From Conidiobolus incongruus B7586 (taxonomy: Eukaryota; Entomophthoromycota; Entomophthoromycetes; Entomophthorales; Conidiobolaceae): a DNA stretch of 21,595 bases. Below are positions 9,691 through 21,125 of the stretch, one piece after another. Where the stretch lies: positions 1 through 21,595 of the forward strand of contig JNEM01014237.1 of the NCBI GenBank assembly GCA_000697335.1, in the 5' to 3' direction. How positions within the stretch are numbered: position 1 is the first letter of the stretch; every line of letters starts with the position of its first letter. The position numbers were made by a program, and so were the translations under genes. Below the pieces are notes generated by a model. The model was given only the letters and a program-made list of their open reading frames with translations. It searched no databases and had not been told where the DNA came from.

Positions 9691-11107
9691 TAATACTTTT
9701 TTAGTAAGTTTTTCAAATAAACAAATCCTTTAGATCTTTGTAAATAAATATAATAGGTTAAAGTATTTTTAATATTTCTTAAGGTTTTTAAATAAATATT
9801 TTAATAAGATAATTTATTTATTATACATGAAAGTAAAGCTTATTCCTAATAGATTGATATTTAATTTTATAATTAATATAGTATTTTTTTTATTTTAAAT
9901 AATAATTAAATTTAATTATAAATTTTTTAACTAATTAAGAAAAATGTTAAAATCTTCAAAATAAAGTTTGATTTTAGATATATTAAAAGTAAAGTTAATT
10001 TTTAAAGTTAAAAGTAACTTTAAGATAATATTTCAAAATTTAAATCAATAAACTAAATCTTTTAAGGGTTATAATATAATAGCAATTATTTTAAATTCAA
10101 GCTAAATTTAAATAAGTTATGTTGAAAATCAAATTGTTTTAAGTAAATAATTATACTAGTTTTATATTTAAGAGGATTTTTAAAAGACTTTAAGTATTAT
10201 AATACTATAATCTTTTATTTCTCTTTTAAATTAAATTTAATAAAGAAATTAATATATTTAATATTAAATTAAAATTCATTAAAATCTAAAGGTAAATTGA
10301 TTAACAGTTTTAGAATAGTTATAAAATTTAAATATTAATTATAATTGATAAAATACAAGCAAAAACCAATTAATTTATTAATAGAGATATTAAATAAATA
10401 TTAAAGTTAATATATATAAATAAATTAACTTAATTAATTAATATTAATCAAAGTTTTAATTATTTAATGTAATATTTTAATAGTTTTTTTAATAGGTTTA
10501 TTAATTTAATAATAATTAATAATAAATATAGTTCGGTTAAATTTAAAAAAAATAATAATTTTTCAATTTAAGTGTTAAATTGTATATTTTTATTTAATAT
10601 AATAATTTATAAAATTTAATAAATAAAGATATTAAAGAATAATAATTATATAATATCTTTAACTATAGAAGTTTCAAAATAAAGAATAAAATAAATATAT
10701 TTAAAAAGTAAATTAATTATAATTAGTAAGTTAATATAATTTTTTGTTGATTAAAAAATATCTATAAAGTCAAGTTGGATTTGTTATTTAGTTTTGTTAA
10801 GGATTTATAAGGGAATAAGTTTACTATATTTTAACTAGGTATTATATTTAATTATTTAACATATATCATCAATATTAGTATATTTCTAAATTAATTTAAC
10901 TAAACAAAATTAGTAATATATTATTTTAATTTTTTTAATAATCTTTAATTAATTTTTATAATTTTTAATAAATAAATAATAATATTTATTAAATAATACT
11001 TATTAAATTATAAGAATATTAAGAATATATAAACAATTATTATAATATATTAGGTTATTAATTATTTTATATCTTTTAATATATTTAATTATTTGTTTAA
11101 TAATATA
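9691..11107. other. A+T-rich non-coding stretch before the LTR element
   Basis: I find no gene here. The texture resembles the decayed transposon regions at both window ends, so these may be transposon remains too old to classify. No motif supports a family. Confidence 0.5.
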
Positions 11108-11112
11108 AAAAT

Positions 11113-11475
11113 TGTTGACTTTTTAAGTTAAGTTTTAGTTAGAAGGGATTATACTTATTTTTAATCTCTAAGTTACCTTGTTTTTCTATAATTTACAGTT
11201 AAAATAAAGTTAGATTTTATTAGTTTCAGAATAAATTAACTAGACAAAATACTTGTATAGATTAGTAATAAAGTATATCTTTTTATTTTTTATTTCTAAA
11301 AAGAACCAACATTAATCTATTTTCTAAAATAATAAGAATTATCTTTTTATACAAATATTAAATTCCCATGATTCCTCAGATAAAATTGAAATAAATAAAT
11401 CTTAAATAGTAAAATGGTAAAATAGTAAAATAGTAAAATAGCTGATTAACTCTATTTTTAACCAATAACTTAACA
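11113..11475 (-). repeat. LTR, 3' side of the Ty3/gypsy element
   Basis: 363 bp, pairing with 16232-16593. On the plus strand it starts TGTTGACTTTTTAAG and ends CCAATAACTTAACA, so it carries short inverted termini TGTT...AACA. It includes a 9-bp tandem motif (GTAAAATAG) repeated near 11412-11440. Confidence 0.95.
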
Positions 11476-11639
11476 CAACTCTTTAATCATTATATTTATT
11501 TTTAAGTCTAATGATATTATAAATCAAGTTAGCTAATGAAACATTTGATAAAACTAGGGTATACTTAGTTGAGAATAGTAGGGGAAATAAAATGCTTCAG
11601 TTTATAACATAGTTGTAAGAATACCTTAATGATCTCTAA

Positions 11640-12600
11640 AGGTTTAATCTAAAGTCTATTTTTTTCACCTCTCAATTTAATATATTTTCTCTAATCATAT
11701 AAGACTATGTCACTAAGTTTGAAATATTTACTTTTAACACCTTGTGTCTTATTTTATCTAGTCATCATCTTTACTTTATTGTTTAAATTATTCTGATAAG
11801 CTGAATCATAAATTTTAACCAATTCCTAACCTACTTCTTCTATATAATCTTTGTAATAGTTTTAACTTATATAACCTTTATGGTTCTATTAGACTAATAT
11901 CTCTAGTAAAGTAGGATTTCTATCATAAAGTAGCATAAAAGATGAATATCTAGTTTATATATGTTGAGTAATCTTTATTACTATAAGAGCAACATTTAAC
12001 CACTAGTCTTATCTTTTATTATGATTTAAATTCAACTTCTATAAAATCCTCTTTAATATACTAATTACTCTTTTATTTTCACTATTAAACTCAAAATAAT
12101 ATAGGTTTGTAGTTTTATTTTCTATACCCAATTCAATATAAAATTTCTCTATATCTTTAATAATAAACAATCAACTATTGTTATTAATTATTTTTTTTAA
12201 GCAACTATACCTAGTTACAATATCCCAGATAAATTCTTTAATAATAAATTTACTCATTGAAACTATAGGTTTAACTTTAACCCATTTAGTAAAATAATCA
12301 ATATATTTTATGATATACTTTTTCCCACTAGTACTTTTAAAATCTATTTCAGCAAAATCTATTCTAACCTTATAAAAAAGTTTATAAACAAGGATTAGTA
12401 TCATTAGCTTAGGTTAATAGTATAGAGTATACTTTTAACACTAAATATAACTAGAGACTATAAATTTATAATTGTTTAACATATTATTCTAATATTACTT
12501 TGATTTGATTAGATTAAATAGTTTTAATATACCTAAATGTTTAGTATAGAATTTATAATATCTTTCTAACTATTCTTTCTGTTGATTTAGTAATACCCAC
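11640..12600 (-). other. Integrase region of the LTR fossil
   Basis: The clearest trace is 12171-12404, where SGKKYIIKYIDYFTKW matches the integrase core of Ty3/gypsy elements, including the first catalytic Asp region. The zinc-binding and C-terminal parts are inferred from position only. The region is broken. Confidence 0.75.
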
Positions 12601-12649
12601 AACTTATCTATTTTAAAAGCTTTATCTTTTTTAGAGTTATTAATTATAG

Positions 12650-13340
12650 CATTTAAAAATAAACACTTATCATCTTAAGTGATTAGAACCAACTTTAATA
12701 ATGTATCTGGTAAATGATTATCAGCACCTTTCTTGTATATAATATTAAAATTATAATTCATCAACTTTTCCATCTATTTCATTCTCCTTCTTTTTAAATT
12801 TTATTTAGTTTGTAAGTAGGTAAAAGCTAAGTAATCATTAATTATAATGAATTTAAACCTATAAATATAAGGGTGAAATAATTTTACCACTTATATAATA
12901 GCTAATCCTTTTTTATCTATAATACTATAGTTTTTTTGTTATCAGTTAAAATCTTAGAAGCATAAGCAATAAAATAGTAAAAACCATCTTCCTTATCTTT
13001 TTTTTAACTCAATATAACACCTAATCCAACATTAAAGGCATTTGTCTCAATATAAAATTATTTTTTAAAATTTAGAAATTTTAAAATTGGATTTTCAATC
13101 AAGTTTTGTTTTAAGGTGTTAAACAATTCTTCTTGTTCTACTCCCTATATAAAGATAATATCTTTTTTAGTTAATTTATTCAAGGGTTCACAAATAATTG
13201 AGAAATTTAGAATGAATCTTTTTATAAAACTAATTAACCTAAGAAAACTTTTTAATTGTTTTATATCTATAGGTAAAGGTAAATTAATGATGGTTTTTAA
13301 CTTCTTTAAATCTATCTTTATCTTAACTTTAGATCTAACA
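12650..13340 (-). other. RNase H and connection region of the LTR fossil
   Basis: At 13145-13366 the connection between reverse transcriptase and RNase H is readable: LKSFLRLISFIKRF followed by EPLNKLTKK is the typical Ty3/gypsy signature. The RNase H domain follows toward 12650 by position. The region is broken. Confidence 0.75.
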
Positions 13341-14150
13341 TATCTTAACACTATAATTTTATCCATTACAAATTAGCATTTTTTATAATTTACTTTTAAT
13401 CTTACTTTAGATAACTAATCAGAAACTACATCTAAGTTAGTTAAATGATGTTTAAAACTTGGTGAGAAGATAGTAATATTATTTATATAAACCAAACAAT
13501 ATTTTGGTTATAGACTAGCTAAAGTGTAATCTAACAAATGTTGGAATATTGCTCCTAATGTATTCATGCCTATTAAAAATACCTTCTATTAGTATATATC
13601 ATTAAAAATAACAAAAGCAATAATCTTTCTTGAACCTAAAAAGAGAAGTTTTTGATAATAACCTTTTATAAGATTAATAGTAATAAATTATTTTGCTCTA
13701 GCAAGTTGTTTTAAATAATCATTAATTTTAGGTAATAGGTAAATATCTAATTATATTGTTTTGTTGGTGAGATAATAATCAATATAAACTTGTAAAGAAC
13801 CATTAGGCTTTTAAATTAACACCATTAATACCTTAAATAATAATATTAATGGATTTATTAAATCAGCTTTTAATAGTTTTCTATTTCTTAGATTTCAACC
13901 TGTTTTTCTTTAGGTAACCTCTATAGTAAATAATTTTTAAGTAGTATTAATTTGTCAAAGTATATTTTATATTTGATGTTTGCTTTACCTACATTATACT
14001 TATTAGTAAAAAATATACCAAACTATTTTTGTAAAATTCAGTATAATTGATGTTGTTGTTGATTATTAAGATAACTTAATTCTAACAATCTATTATTTAC
14101 CAAATTACAACAATCTTCCTTTTTTTTACAAGATAACACATACATTTGGT
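13341..14150 (-). other. Reverse transcriptase region of the LTR fossil
   Basis: It lies directly upstream of the connection signature in the element's own direction. The area around 13470-13490 is where the YxDD-type catalytic box would sit. Assignment rests on order and short motifs; the region is broken. Confidence 0.65.
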
Positions 14151-14499
14151 TAATAAAATTAGATACACTTAAATTAGTAGATTTCTACTCTTTTAAATTT
14201 TATTCATTTATATAAACTAGACATTTGTTTCTTTGTAATTCAAAGTTAAATTTAATTTTAAATTTGAATTATATTGTTATAATTTTATTTACTGATTCTA
14301 TAATAAAACTATGATTAATTAATTTAATTAATTTTTTATAGTTGAATTATAGTTGATAATTTTTAAAATAACTATTATTTTTTTCTAGATCAATAATTAA
14401 TTTGTAAATAACATAAGGTTGAATTACAAAAGATTTTTATCAAATAAATTAGATATCTCTGTTATTACTCACTTTCACATTAAACTTTAAAGATATAAA

Positions 14500-14950
14500 A
14501 ACTAACAGTTTATTATCTTTGTTTTCTTTTACCAACACTATTATATAATTAATATTATTTTTTTCTTGATAAAATCTATAACCATTTACTTCTATAAATT
14601 TATTATTTAAATTTAAAATAACACCTGTTATAGTTAATTATAACATACTAACTAGTATATTGTATCTATTTTTAGTTAACACAATTACAGGTATATTTAT
14701 TATTTTACCTGTTATTTTAACTTTTAACACTTTAAATACTCTTTGTTTCTTTACACTATTCTTTTTAGTAGACTTTATACTTATATTAATCTTAAAATCT
14801 TCTTTTAAACCTAACCTTTCAAAACAATCTTAAAAGATTACTACTTTAGTATAACTAGTGTCTAGTATAACCCTTACTAGTTTCCCTTTTATCTTAGCTA
14901 AAAACAACATTGCTTCTTGTGTAATTAATTTTTAGTTATTAGTGAGATAT
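14500..14950 (-). other. Aspartic protease region of the LTR fossil
   Basis: Around 14850-14880 the minus strand reads VILDTSYTKVVIF, matching the LDTGA-type active-site context of retroelement proteases. It lies between the gag-like and reverse transcriptase regions, as expected. Confidence 0.6.
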
Positions 14951-15199
14951 ACTTTTGATATTTGTTTTCTATAGAATTCTTTTAACTTTTAAGTGATTTC
15001 TTTTATACTCATAGCTTTATCTATAGGTACTACTGATTATAATGGTTTTACTTTTTCTGTGACTATTTCTTGTTCTTTATCATCTATAGGTAATAGTGCC
15101 AATAAGTTTTATCTTAGAATGTTACTCTATTTCAACTCTTTTAAAGATTAATAACCTTATTTTCTTAATGTGTTGTTATAACTAACTAGTTTGCTAATA

Positions 15200-16225
15200 T
15201 TTATTTTTGTTGATTTGTTTTCTTTATCATAATTGTTTTAATTGTTAGGTATTACTTCTTTTTAATCTTTAAGTTTTTTTTAATACACTCAGCTACTCTA
15301 AACTTTAGTCTTGTTTCTATTAATCTTTAAGTTTAATAGATAGGTTTTTCTTTGTAATTATTATAGGTTTATCACAAAAATATTTTTCTTTATCTTAGGT
15401 TCTTTTTAGCTTTATTCTTATGGTAATATACAAAGAAAATATTAGACTTATTGGATAAATTAATAAGACTCCCTATTTCTATTGATCTTAAGCTTTTCCC
15501 TTATTAAAATAATATAATAAAGGATGTTCAGAACTTAAAGAATTATAGTACACCTCTAGTATTCTTACCAAGTGTTTTTTTTCTTATTGCTTAAGTTTAT
15601 ACAAATGTCTTTCATGGTATATGATTTTAGATTAAACTTTTTCTTTATAGTTTGCTTTACTATAATAGCATTAGTAAATCATTTACTTTTATAACTAATA
15701 TTATTAAACCTATTAAAACCATTAAGATTTTTTAATTTTCCCTTTAATTTGCTTTAATATTATTTTTTATAAAATTATAAGTATATTGCCTCTTTAAGAT
15801 TAGTTTTCAAAGAATGTAAAAAGATCAGGATTCCCATTTCTTAAAATATACTATAACTATATTCTTCAACCTGTTCTTTAAATCTATTGATATAGTGGTT
15901 TAAAATTTCTTTAAACTCTTGTCTCATTTAGATAAGTTTCATTTAAGCTATATATGGTAATATAGCTAGATGAAATTTCTTCATAAATGCATACTCTAAT
16001 TCAATTTTTAAATTAAACTCTTGCTTGTTAAACCACCTTTTAAGTTTGTTTTCTAGATACATTAAAAAAAGCATCATCTCTTATTCTTTATTTAATCTTA
16101 GTAGTTTCACCCTATTTTTAAAATCACAAATGAAACCTTTAACTTCTTTCTTTACTCTTGCAAATTTCAACATTTTAGGTAATAAACTAAAATCTAATGA
16201 CTTCCCAAATCTAACCTCTCTTTAA
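15200..16225 (-). other. Gag-like region of the LTR fossil
   Basis: By position, next to the 5' LTR and ahead of the protease, this is gag. I could not read a convincing CCHC zinc knuckle. An uninterrupted plus-strand reading at 16025-16225 is the antisense of this region and is not a gene. Confidence 0.5.
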
Positions 16226-16231
16226 TCATCA

Positions 16232-16593
16232 TGTTGACTTTTTAAGTTAATTTTAGTTAAAGGGGATTATATTTATTTTTAATCTCTGAGCTACCTTGCT
16301 TTTTTATAATTTACAGTTATAATAAAGTTAGATTTTATTAGTTTCAGAATAAATGAACTAGACAAAATACTTGTATAGATTAGTAATAAAGTATATCTTT
16401 TTATTTTTTATTTCTAGGATAAACTAAAATTAATCTATTTTCTAAAGCAATAAGAATCATTTTCTTATATAAATGTTAAATTTCTATGATTCCTCAGATA
16501 AAATTAAAATAATTAAATCTTAAATAATAAAATGGTAAAATAGTAAAATAGTAAAGTAGCTGATTAACTCTATTTCTAGCCAATAACTTAACA
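16232..16593 (-). repeat. LTR, 5' side of the Ty3/gypsy element
   Basis: 362 bp, pairing with 11113-11475. It shares both termini and the internal GTAAAATAG-type tandem motif. The target duplication AAAAT follows at 16594-16598. Confidence 0.95.
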
Positions 16594-16598
16594 AAAAT

Positions 16599-17448
16599 TA
16601 TTCATTATTTAATATAAAGAAATTATTACTTAATATTTTTCTTATTTATAATCATTAAGTTAATATTTGCTGGATATTTTTAATTAAAATTAAATGATTA
16701 ATATATAAGGGTTTTTAATAAAATATTTATCATATAGTTTTAATTATCTAATAATATTAAAAAAAGTTACATAATTTTAATTAATTTAACTTATTTATTT
16801 AATAAATATTTCTGAGTAATATACTTTATAAGTGATTTATAGTTTATAAATATTAAGAAAAAAATATAAAATAAGAAAATAAGAAATTTTCAGTTATTTT
16901 TACTAAAATAAAGAGTTTATATTTATAAATTAAGTATTTGAATTTAATTATTTTTTTTTCTGATTAAAATATTATCAACTTTAAAATATTAATATAAAAT
17001 TAAAAATAACTTACTCTCCTTTTTTTGTTATTTAATTTTATATTTAAAAAATAAAATATAAATTAAATTTAACCTAAGTTTATTAATTACTAATTATAAC
17101 AAAACTAAAGTTAATAAAAATTATGATAGCTATATTTAAACTAAAAATAGATAAGATAAAAACATTAATATATAAAACATTAAAATATTTATATAAAATA
17201 TATATAAGAGGGTTTATTTAAAAAATTTTTTTTAATATATTAATTAATCAATAAATATAAATAAAATAATTAAAAATAAAATTAAAAAAATTGATAAAAC
17301 AAAGTAATAATATATAAGCATTATATAGCTTAAATTCATCATAATCAATTTATAATAGCATAATAGAATATAAAAAAAAATGAAAAAATAGAAATTTTTT
17401 CAACTTTAATATTAAAATGATTACTTATAATATATTAACCTGCAAAAG
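16599..17448. other. A+T-rich non-coding stretch
   Basis: This is low-complexity A+T sequence between the LTR fossil and the second Tc1 copy. I see no gene, RNA or supportable repeat. Confidence 0.55.
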
Positions 17449-18070
17449 TGAGTTATAAAGTCAAAAATATATATATCTTAATTAATAACCAAAACAATTG
17501 TATATATTAAATTACTTGAAACTATAATATATAATTAAGGTATATTATTTAATAATAAATAAATATATTTAGATATATTTAATAAATTATTAGTAAAAAT
17601 ATTAACCCTGAATATTTAACCAAGGTGAGTTATAAATTTATATGTTTTTGAGATAAGGGAGTATATTTAACAATATATAACCATATATTTTTTCTTTCCT
17701 TGCTATTATTTTATATAATATTTTATAAATATATTAAATTTTTTTATTAGTATCATTATACCTAAATCCCTCTGTAAAAAATCTACTTATAAATTAATTA
17801 ACTTTATAAAGAAAATAAATCAACTTATGATATTATTAAAAATTACTAATATTAGCTTGTCTATTATAGCTAAAGTTATTAAGAATAGAAATAAAGAAAC
17901 ATTTAAACTTAAACTTAAGTATATTAAGATTATAAATAAACATAATGAGAAATATATCTGTAGGTTAGTTAATAATAGCAAGTATAGTACTATTGTAGAA
18001 ATATAATAGGAATTATAAAACTATATATGAATATTAGTTAGTACTAATACTATTATATACTAACTTATAA
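17449..18070 (+). mobile_element. Tc1-type transposon copy B, extra 5' unit (tandem duplicate)
   Basis: This roughly 610-bp unit is repeated in direct orientation immediately downstream at 18074-18670. It holds an outer terminal motif (GTGAGTTATAAAGTC at 17449), an inner motif (GTGAGTTATAAATTTAT near 17624) and the N-terminal third of the transposase. The open stretch 17722-18003 has 94 codons without a stop, the best-preserved reading of this domain in the window. It includes ISLSIIAKVIKNRN, which fits a helix-turn-helix, and EKYICRLVNNSKYSTIVEI, typical of the second half of the Tc1 DNA-binding region. Nothing of the catalytic domain is present, so it is either a truncated neighbour or an internal duplication. 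Confidence 0.8.
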
Positions 18071-18073
18071 AAA

Positions 18074-19562
18074 AAAGTTATAAAATCAAATATATATATA
18101 CTTAAATTAATAACTAAAATAATTATATTAAATTATTTAAAACTATAATATATAATTAAAGTATATTATTTAATAATAAATATATATATTTATATATATT
18201 TAGTAAACTATTAGCATAAATATTAATTTTTAATTTTTAACTAAAGTGAGTTATAAATTTATAGGTTTTTAAATTAAAAGGATATATTTAATAATATATA
18301 ACTATATTTTTTATTCTCTTTGTTATTATTTTATATAATATTTTACAAATATAATAAATTTTTTTATTAGTATTATTATACCTAAATCCCTCTTTAAATA
18401 AATCTATTTGTATATCAATTAACTTTATAAAGAAAATATATCAACTTGTGATATTAGTAGAATTACTAGTACTAACTAGTTTACTATAGCTAAAATTATT
18501 AAGAATAATAATAAAATATTTAAACTTAAACTTCAATATACTAAAATTATAGATAAATATAGTAAGATGTATATATATAAGTTAATTAATATAAGTAAGT
18601 ATAGTACTACTATAGAAATATAACAGGAACTATAAAACTATATAAGAATATTAGTTAATACTAAAATTATTATATATACTTTATATTAATATAGATACCA
18701 CTTATATTTTAAAAAAAAAACCCCTAACTAAAAAAATCTTATTATAAAGTTAGGTAGGAATTTAAATATTATTATTAATATTAAATTATAATTAATTAGA
18801 GTAAGTTTATTTAATTTAATATAACAAAAATATATTTTAGAAAATTTGATAAAAAAGTTAGATACTTCAAAAAAGATATAAAACTACTTTATACCTATTA
18901 TGTTAATTTTACCTAAAAATACAATAATAGGTTAATTATTGTTTAGGGATATATATTGTCTTTAAGTATAGAGTGTTTTTATTATGTTAATAAGGGAATT
19001 AATATTAAGATATATTAAAATATTCTAAATAATAAATTAAAAAAAACCATTAAATAATATAAGTTAAACAAATTTAATATTATTTTCTAATAAGATAATA
19101 CCTTTTGTTATACTATAGTTTTTACTACCAAATAGCTTAAAAATAATAAGATAATAGTTATAAAATAGCTTCTTTAATTTTTTAACTTTAATCTAATTAA
19201 ATATCTTTAAGATTAGTTAAAAAAAAAATTAAAGCTTTTCCCTTAATAAAACATTTAAATCAACTTTAAAAATATATTTAAGAAGTATAAAATAAAATTA
19301 ACTTTCCTTAGTAGAAAATGTTAATTAATTTTATACCTCACAAAAAGAAGTTAGAAAAGCTACAGGTAAATACATTAAATTTTAATTTTTTTTATAACCA
19401 AAAACCTATAAATTTATCACTCAACTTAAATGAAATTTAAAGATTTATATTTTAACCAATTAATAACTAAATATCATCATTTAATAATATATATAATTAA
19501 TAAATATAATAGATTTTAGTTATTTAATTTAAGTTTATTTTATTAAATATTAATTAAGTTAT
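18074..19562 (+). mobile_element. Tc1-type (DD34E) transposon copy B
   Basis: This is the most complete copy of the family, about 1.5 kb. It has a left outer motif at 18076, an inner motif near 18245 (AAAGTGAGTTATAAATTTAT) and the inner motif inverted at 19400-19425 (CCTATAAATTTATCACTC). The right outer end seen in copy A near 2386 is missing; a mariner starts 20 bp beyond the last homology. The inner and outer motifs in long inverted ends are the IR/DR arrangement known from Tc1 elements. Between them lies a decayed transposase. Confidence 0.82.
18380..19310 (+). pseudogene. Tc1-type transposase relic (copy B)
   Basis: The N-terminal DNA-binding part (to about 18670) is followed by the catalytic core. 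The block YKLNKFNIIF, two stop codons standing for Gln-Gln, and DNTFCYT is the Tc1 FQQDNxPxH block; its Asp codon is at 19094. Exactly 34 codons later, in a block equivalent to NPIExLW, the expected Glu is Lys (codon 19199), so the element is DD34E with its last acid lost. Many stops stand at Gln and Trp positions. CAG is kept at 18624, where the other two copies have TAG (18007) and TAA (254). It is inactive. Confidence 0.82.
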
Positions 19563-19581
19563 TATTACTATAGAATTAAAC

Positions 19582-20873
19582 AAATGGGAAATTTTTTGAT
19601 TTTTGATTTTTCAAACATATTATTAGTTTTAAATAAAAAAATATATACAAAACAAATAAGAAAATAAATACTTTTAAATTATGTATATATATATATATAT
19701 ATATATAACAACTTTTTTGATTAAAAACATAATTTTTTTAAAATTATTTATTTAATTTAATTATGTTTAAACTAAATAATAACTATCAAAAGTTTTTTAT
19801 TTTTGTACTAATAAAACTTAACCATAAATTTTTTAAAATTATTTAAAATTTACAAGCAGTTATTAAAAGTGAAGTATTATCTAAATTAACAATTTATCAC
19901 TAGGTAAATTATTTTAAGGTTAAAAGAGAAACTACCTAAAACCTGTTAAAATCTAGAAGATTAATTTCAACTGTTACACTTCTAATTGTTAATAAAGTAA
20001 AAAAATATATTAAATAACATCTTTTTATTTCAGTTAAAGAATTATCAAGATATTTTAATATTACTCACATAAGTATTTTGTATAAATTAAAGTTTAAATT
20101 AAAATTAATGAATAAAAATTTAAAATAGGTACCTTATAATTTAACTAAAGCTTAAAAAAAAGCTAGAGTAGCTATTGCTAAATAAAACTTATTAAGGTAT
20201 AGCTAGAAACCAAAGTTTTTATAGTGAATTATTACAATTGATGAAACTTAGATTTTTTTATATAATCCTTTACCAAAACATAAATCAAAGTGTTGGATTA
20301 AGCTAAATCAACCCTCTCTACAAATTCTTTTAAATAAACACTTTATTGATAAACAAATGTTAATTATTGTAATAGATTATAATTATATATGATATTCTTA
20401 TTTAGTTCATAAAACAAAATTAATTAATAGTAAACTTTATATTTCTTTTTTAAATAAAACTATTTCTAATTGGTATTCTCAATATTATTTACAAAGACTT
20501 ATTATTTGGCATAATAATTATAAAATACATATATCTGAAGTTATAAAGAACTTTTTAATTAAAAATAACTGGAAAAACCTACTATATCTAATATATTCCC
20601 TAGATTATAACCTATGTGATTATAATTGTTTTAGGCAATTAAAAAACTAGCTTACAAGAAAGAAAATTTCTTTAAAAAAATTTAATTGGTTTGTGAAATA
20701 TCAAATTTTAGTCTTTAATAAAAAAAATTATTTTTTAGGTGTTAGATCTTTGTTAAAAATATAGCAAAAAGTTATTAGAAATAAAAAAAACTATTAATTT
20801 TATAATTTATATTTATTTTTAATCTTTATATATTAAAATGTTTATTTTTTTTCAATCACAAAAAATTCCCATT
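19582..20873 (+). mobile_element. Mariner (DD34D) transposon copy B, both ends present
   Basis: About 1.29 kb, a usual mariner length. The left end (19582-19604) begins AAATGGGAAATTTTTTGAT. The right end (20851-20873) reads TTCAATCACAAAAAATTCCC and then ATT, an imperfect inverted copy of about 23 bp. It is collinear with mariner copy A. A (TA)n run at 19684-19707 lies in the 5' untranslated part. No unambiguous TA target duplication is visible. It sits between the end of a Tc1 element and the R3 repeat. Confidence 0.88.
19763..20800 (+). pseudogene. Mariner transposase relic (copy B)
   Basis: The start at ATG 19763 corresponds to 463 in copy A. The first catalytic Asp is in TIDET. The second position is again Asn (HNNY), and the third Asp is kept in CDYNCF. 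Stops at 19911 and 20126, both at expected Trp positions, and a frame change just before TIDE are shared with copy A. At other sites this copy is better: TGG at 20294 and 20687 and CAA at 20636, where copy A has stops. At 20648 it is worse, with TAG for CAG. The shared defects mean the family was already damaged before the copies separated, or that the same sites mutate repeatedly. Confidence 0.85.
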
Positions 20874-20884
20874 ATTTAAATTAC

Positions 20885-21125
20885 AAAGTAATGATATTTA
20901 TTTTAGGTAATATTAGTATATTATAATTTTAATAAAATATAATTTTAATCTTAAAAATATTCTAAAAATTAATAGATTTAATATTTGAGAAAAAAAACAA
21001 ACTTTATTTATTAAGTAATTTAATATTATCTATATAATTATTTTAGATATAAAATTATAAATTAATTATATAATTAAAATTTAATTAAAATATCTAGAAA
21101 TATATAGAAGAATATAAAAAAAAAC
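20885..21125 (+). repeat. Dispersed repeat R3, second copy
   Basis: This stretch is homologous to 9450-9690 in the same orientation and begins almost at the right end of mariner copy B. It is non-coding as far as I can see. Confidence 0.55.

Larger units (their letters stand above)
11113..16593 (-). mobile_element. Ty3/gypsy LTR retrotransposon, structurally complete fossil
   Basis: This 5481-bp element lies on the minus strand. It has an LTR at each end, TGTT...AACA termini, and a perfect 5-bp target duplication AAAAT (11108-11112 and 16594-16598). Internal order read on the minus strand is gag-like region, aspartic protease, reverse transcriptase, RNase H, integrase; integrase after RNase H defines the Ty3/gypsy type. 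The coding interior carries many breaks and no long frame survives. The LTRs differ at about 30 of 362 positions by hand count, mostly transitions, so the insertion is old, though mutation pressure on repeats may exaggerate its age. A primer binding site or polypurine tract cannot be recognised with confidence. No envelope gene is seen. Confidence 0.93.

Noticed and set aside
11400-11440. CRISPR-like short repeats
   Set aside because: The GTAAAATAG units are adjacent, without spacers, and occur at the same place in both LTRs. They are a simple tandem repeat within the LTR.
13116-13376. 86-codon plus-strand reading frame
   Set aside because: It is antisense to the reverse transcriptase/RNase H connection of the LTR fossil.
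16025-16225. 66-codon plus-strand reading frame
   Set aside because: It lies antisense in the gag-like region of the LTR fossil and has no recognisable features.
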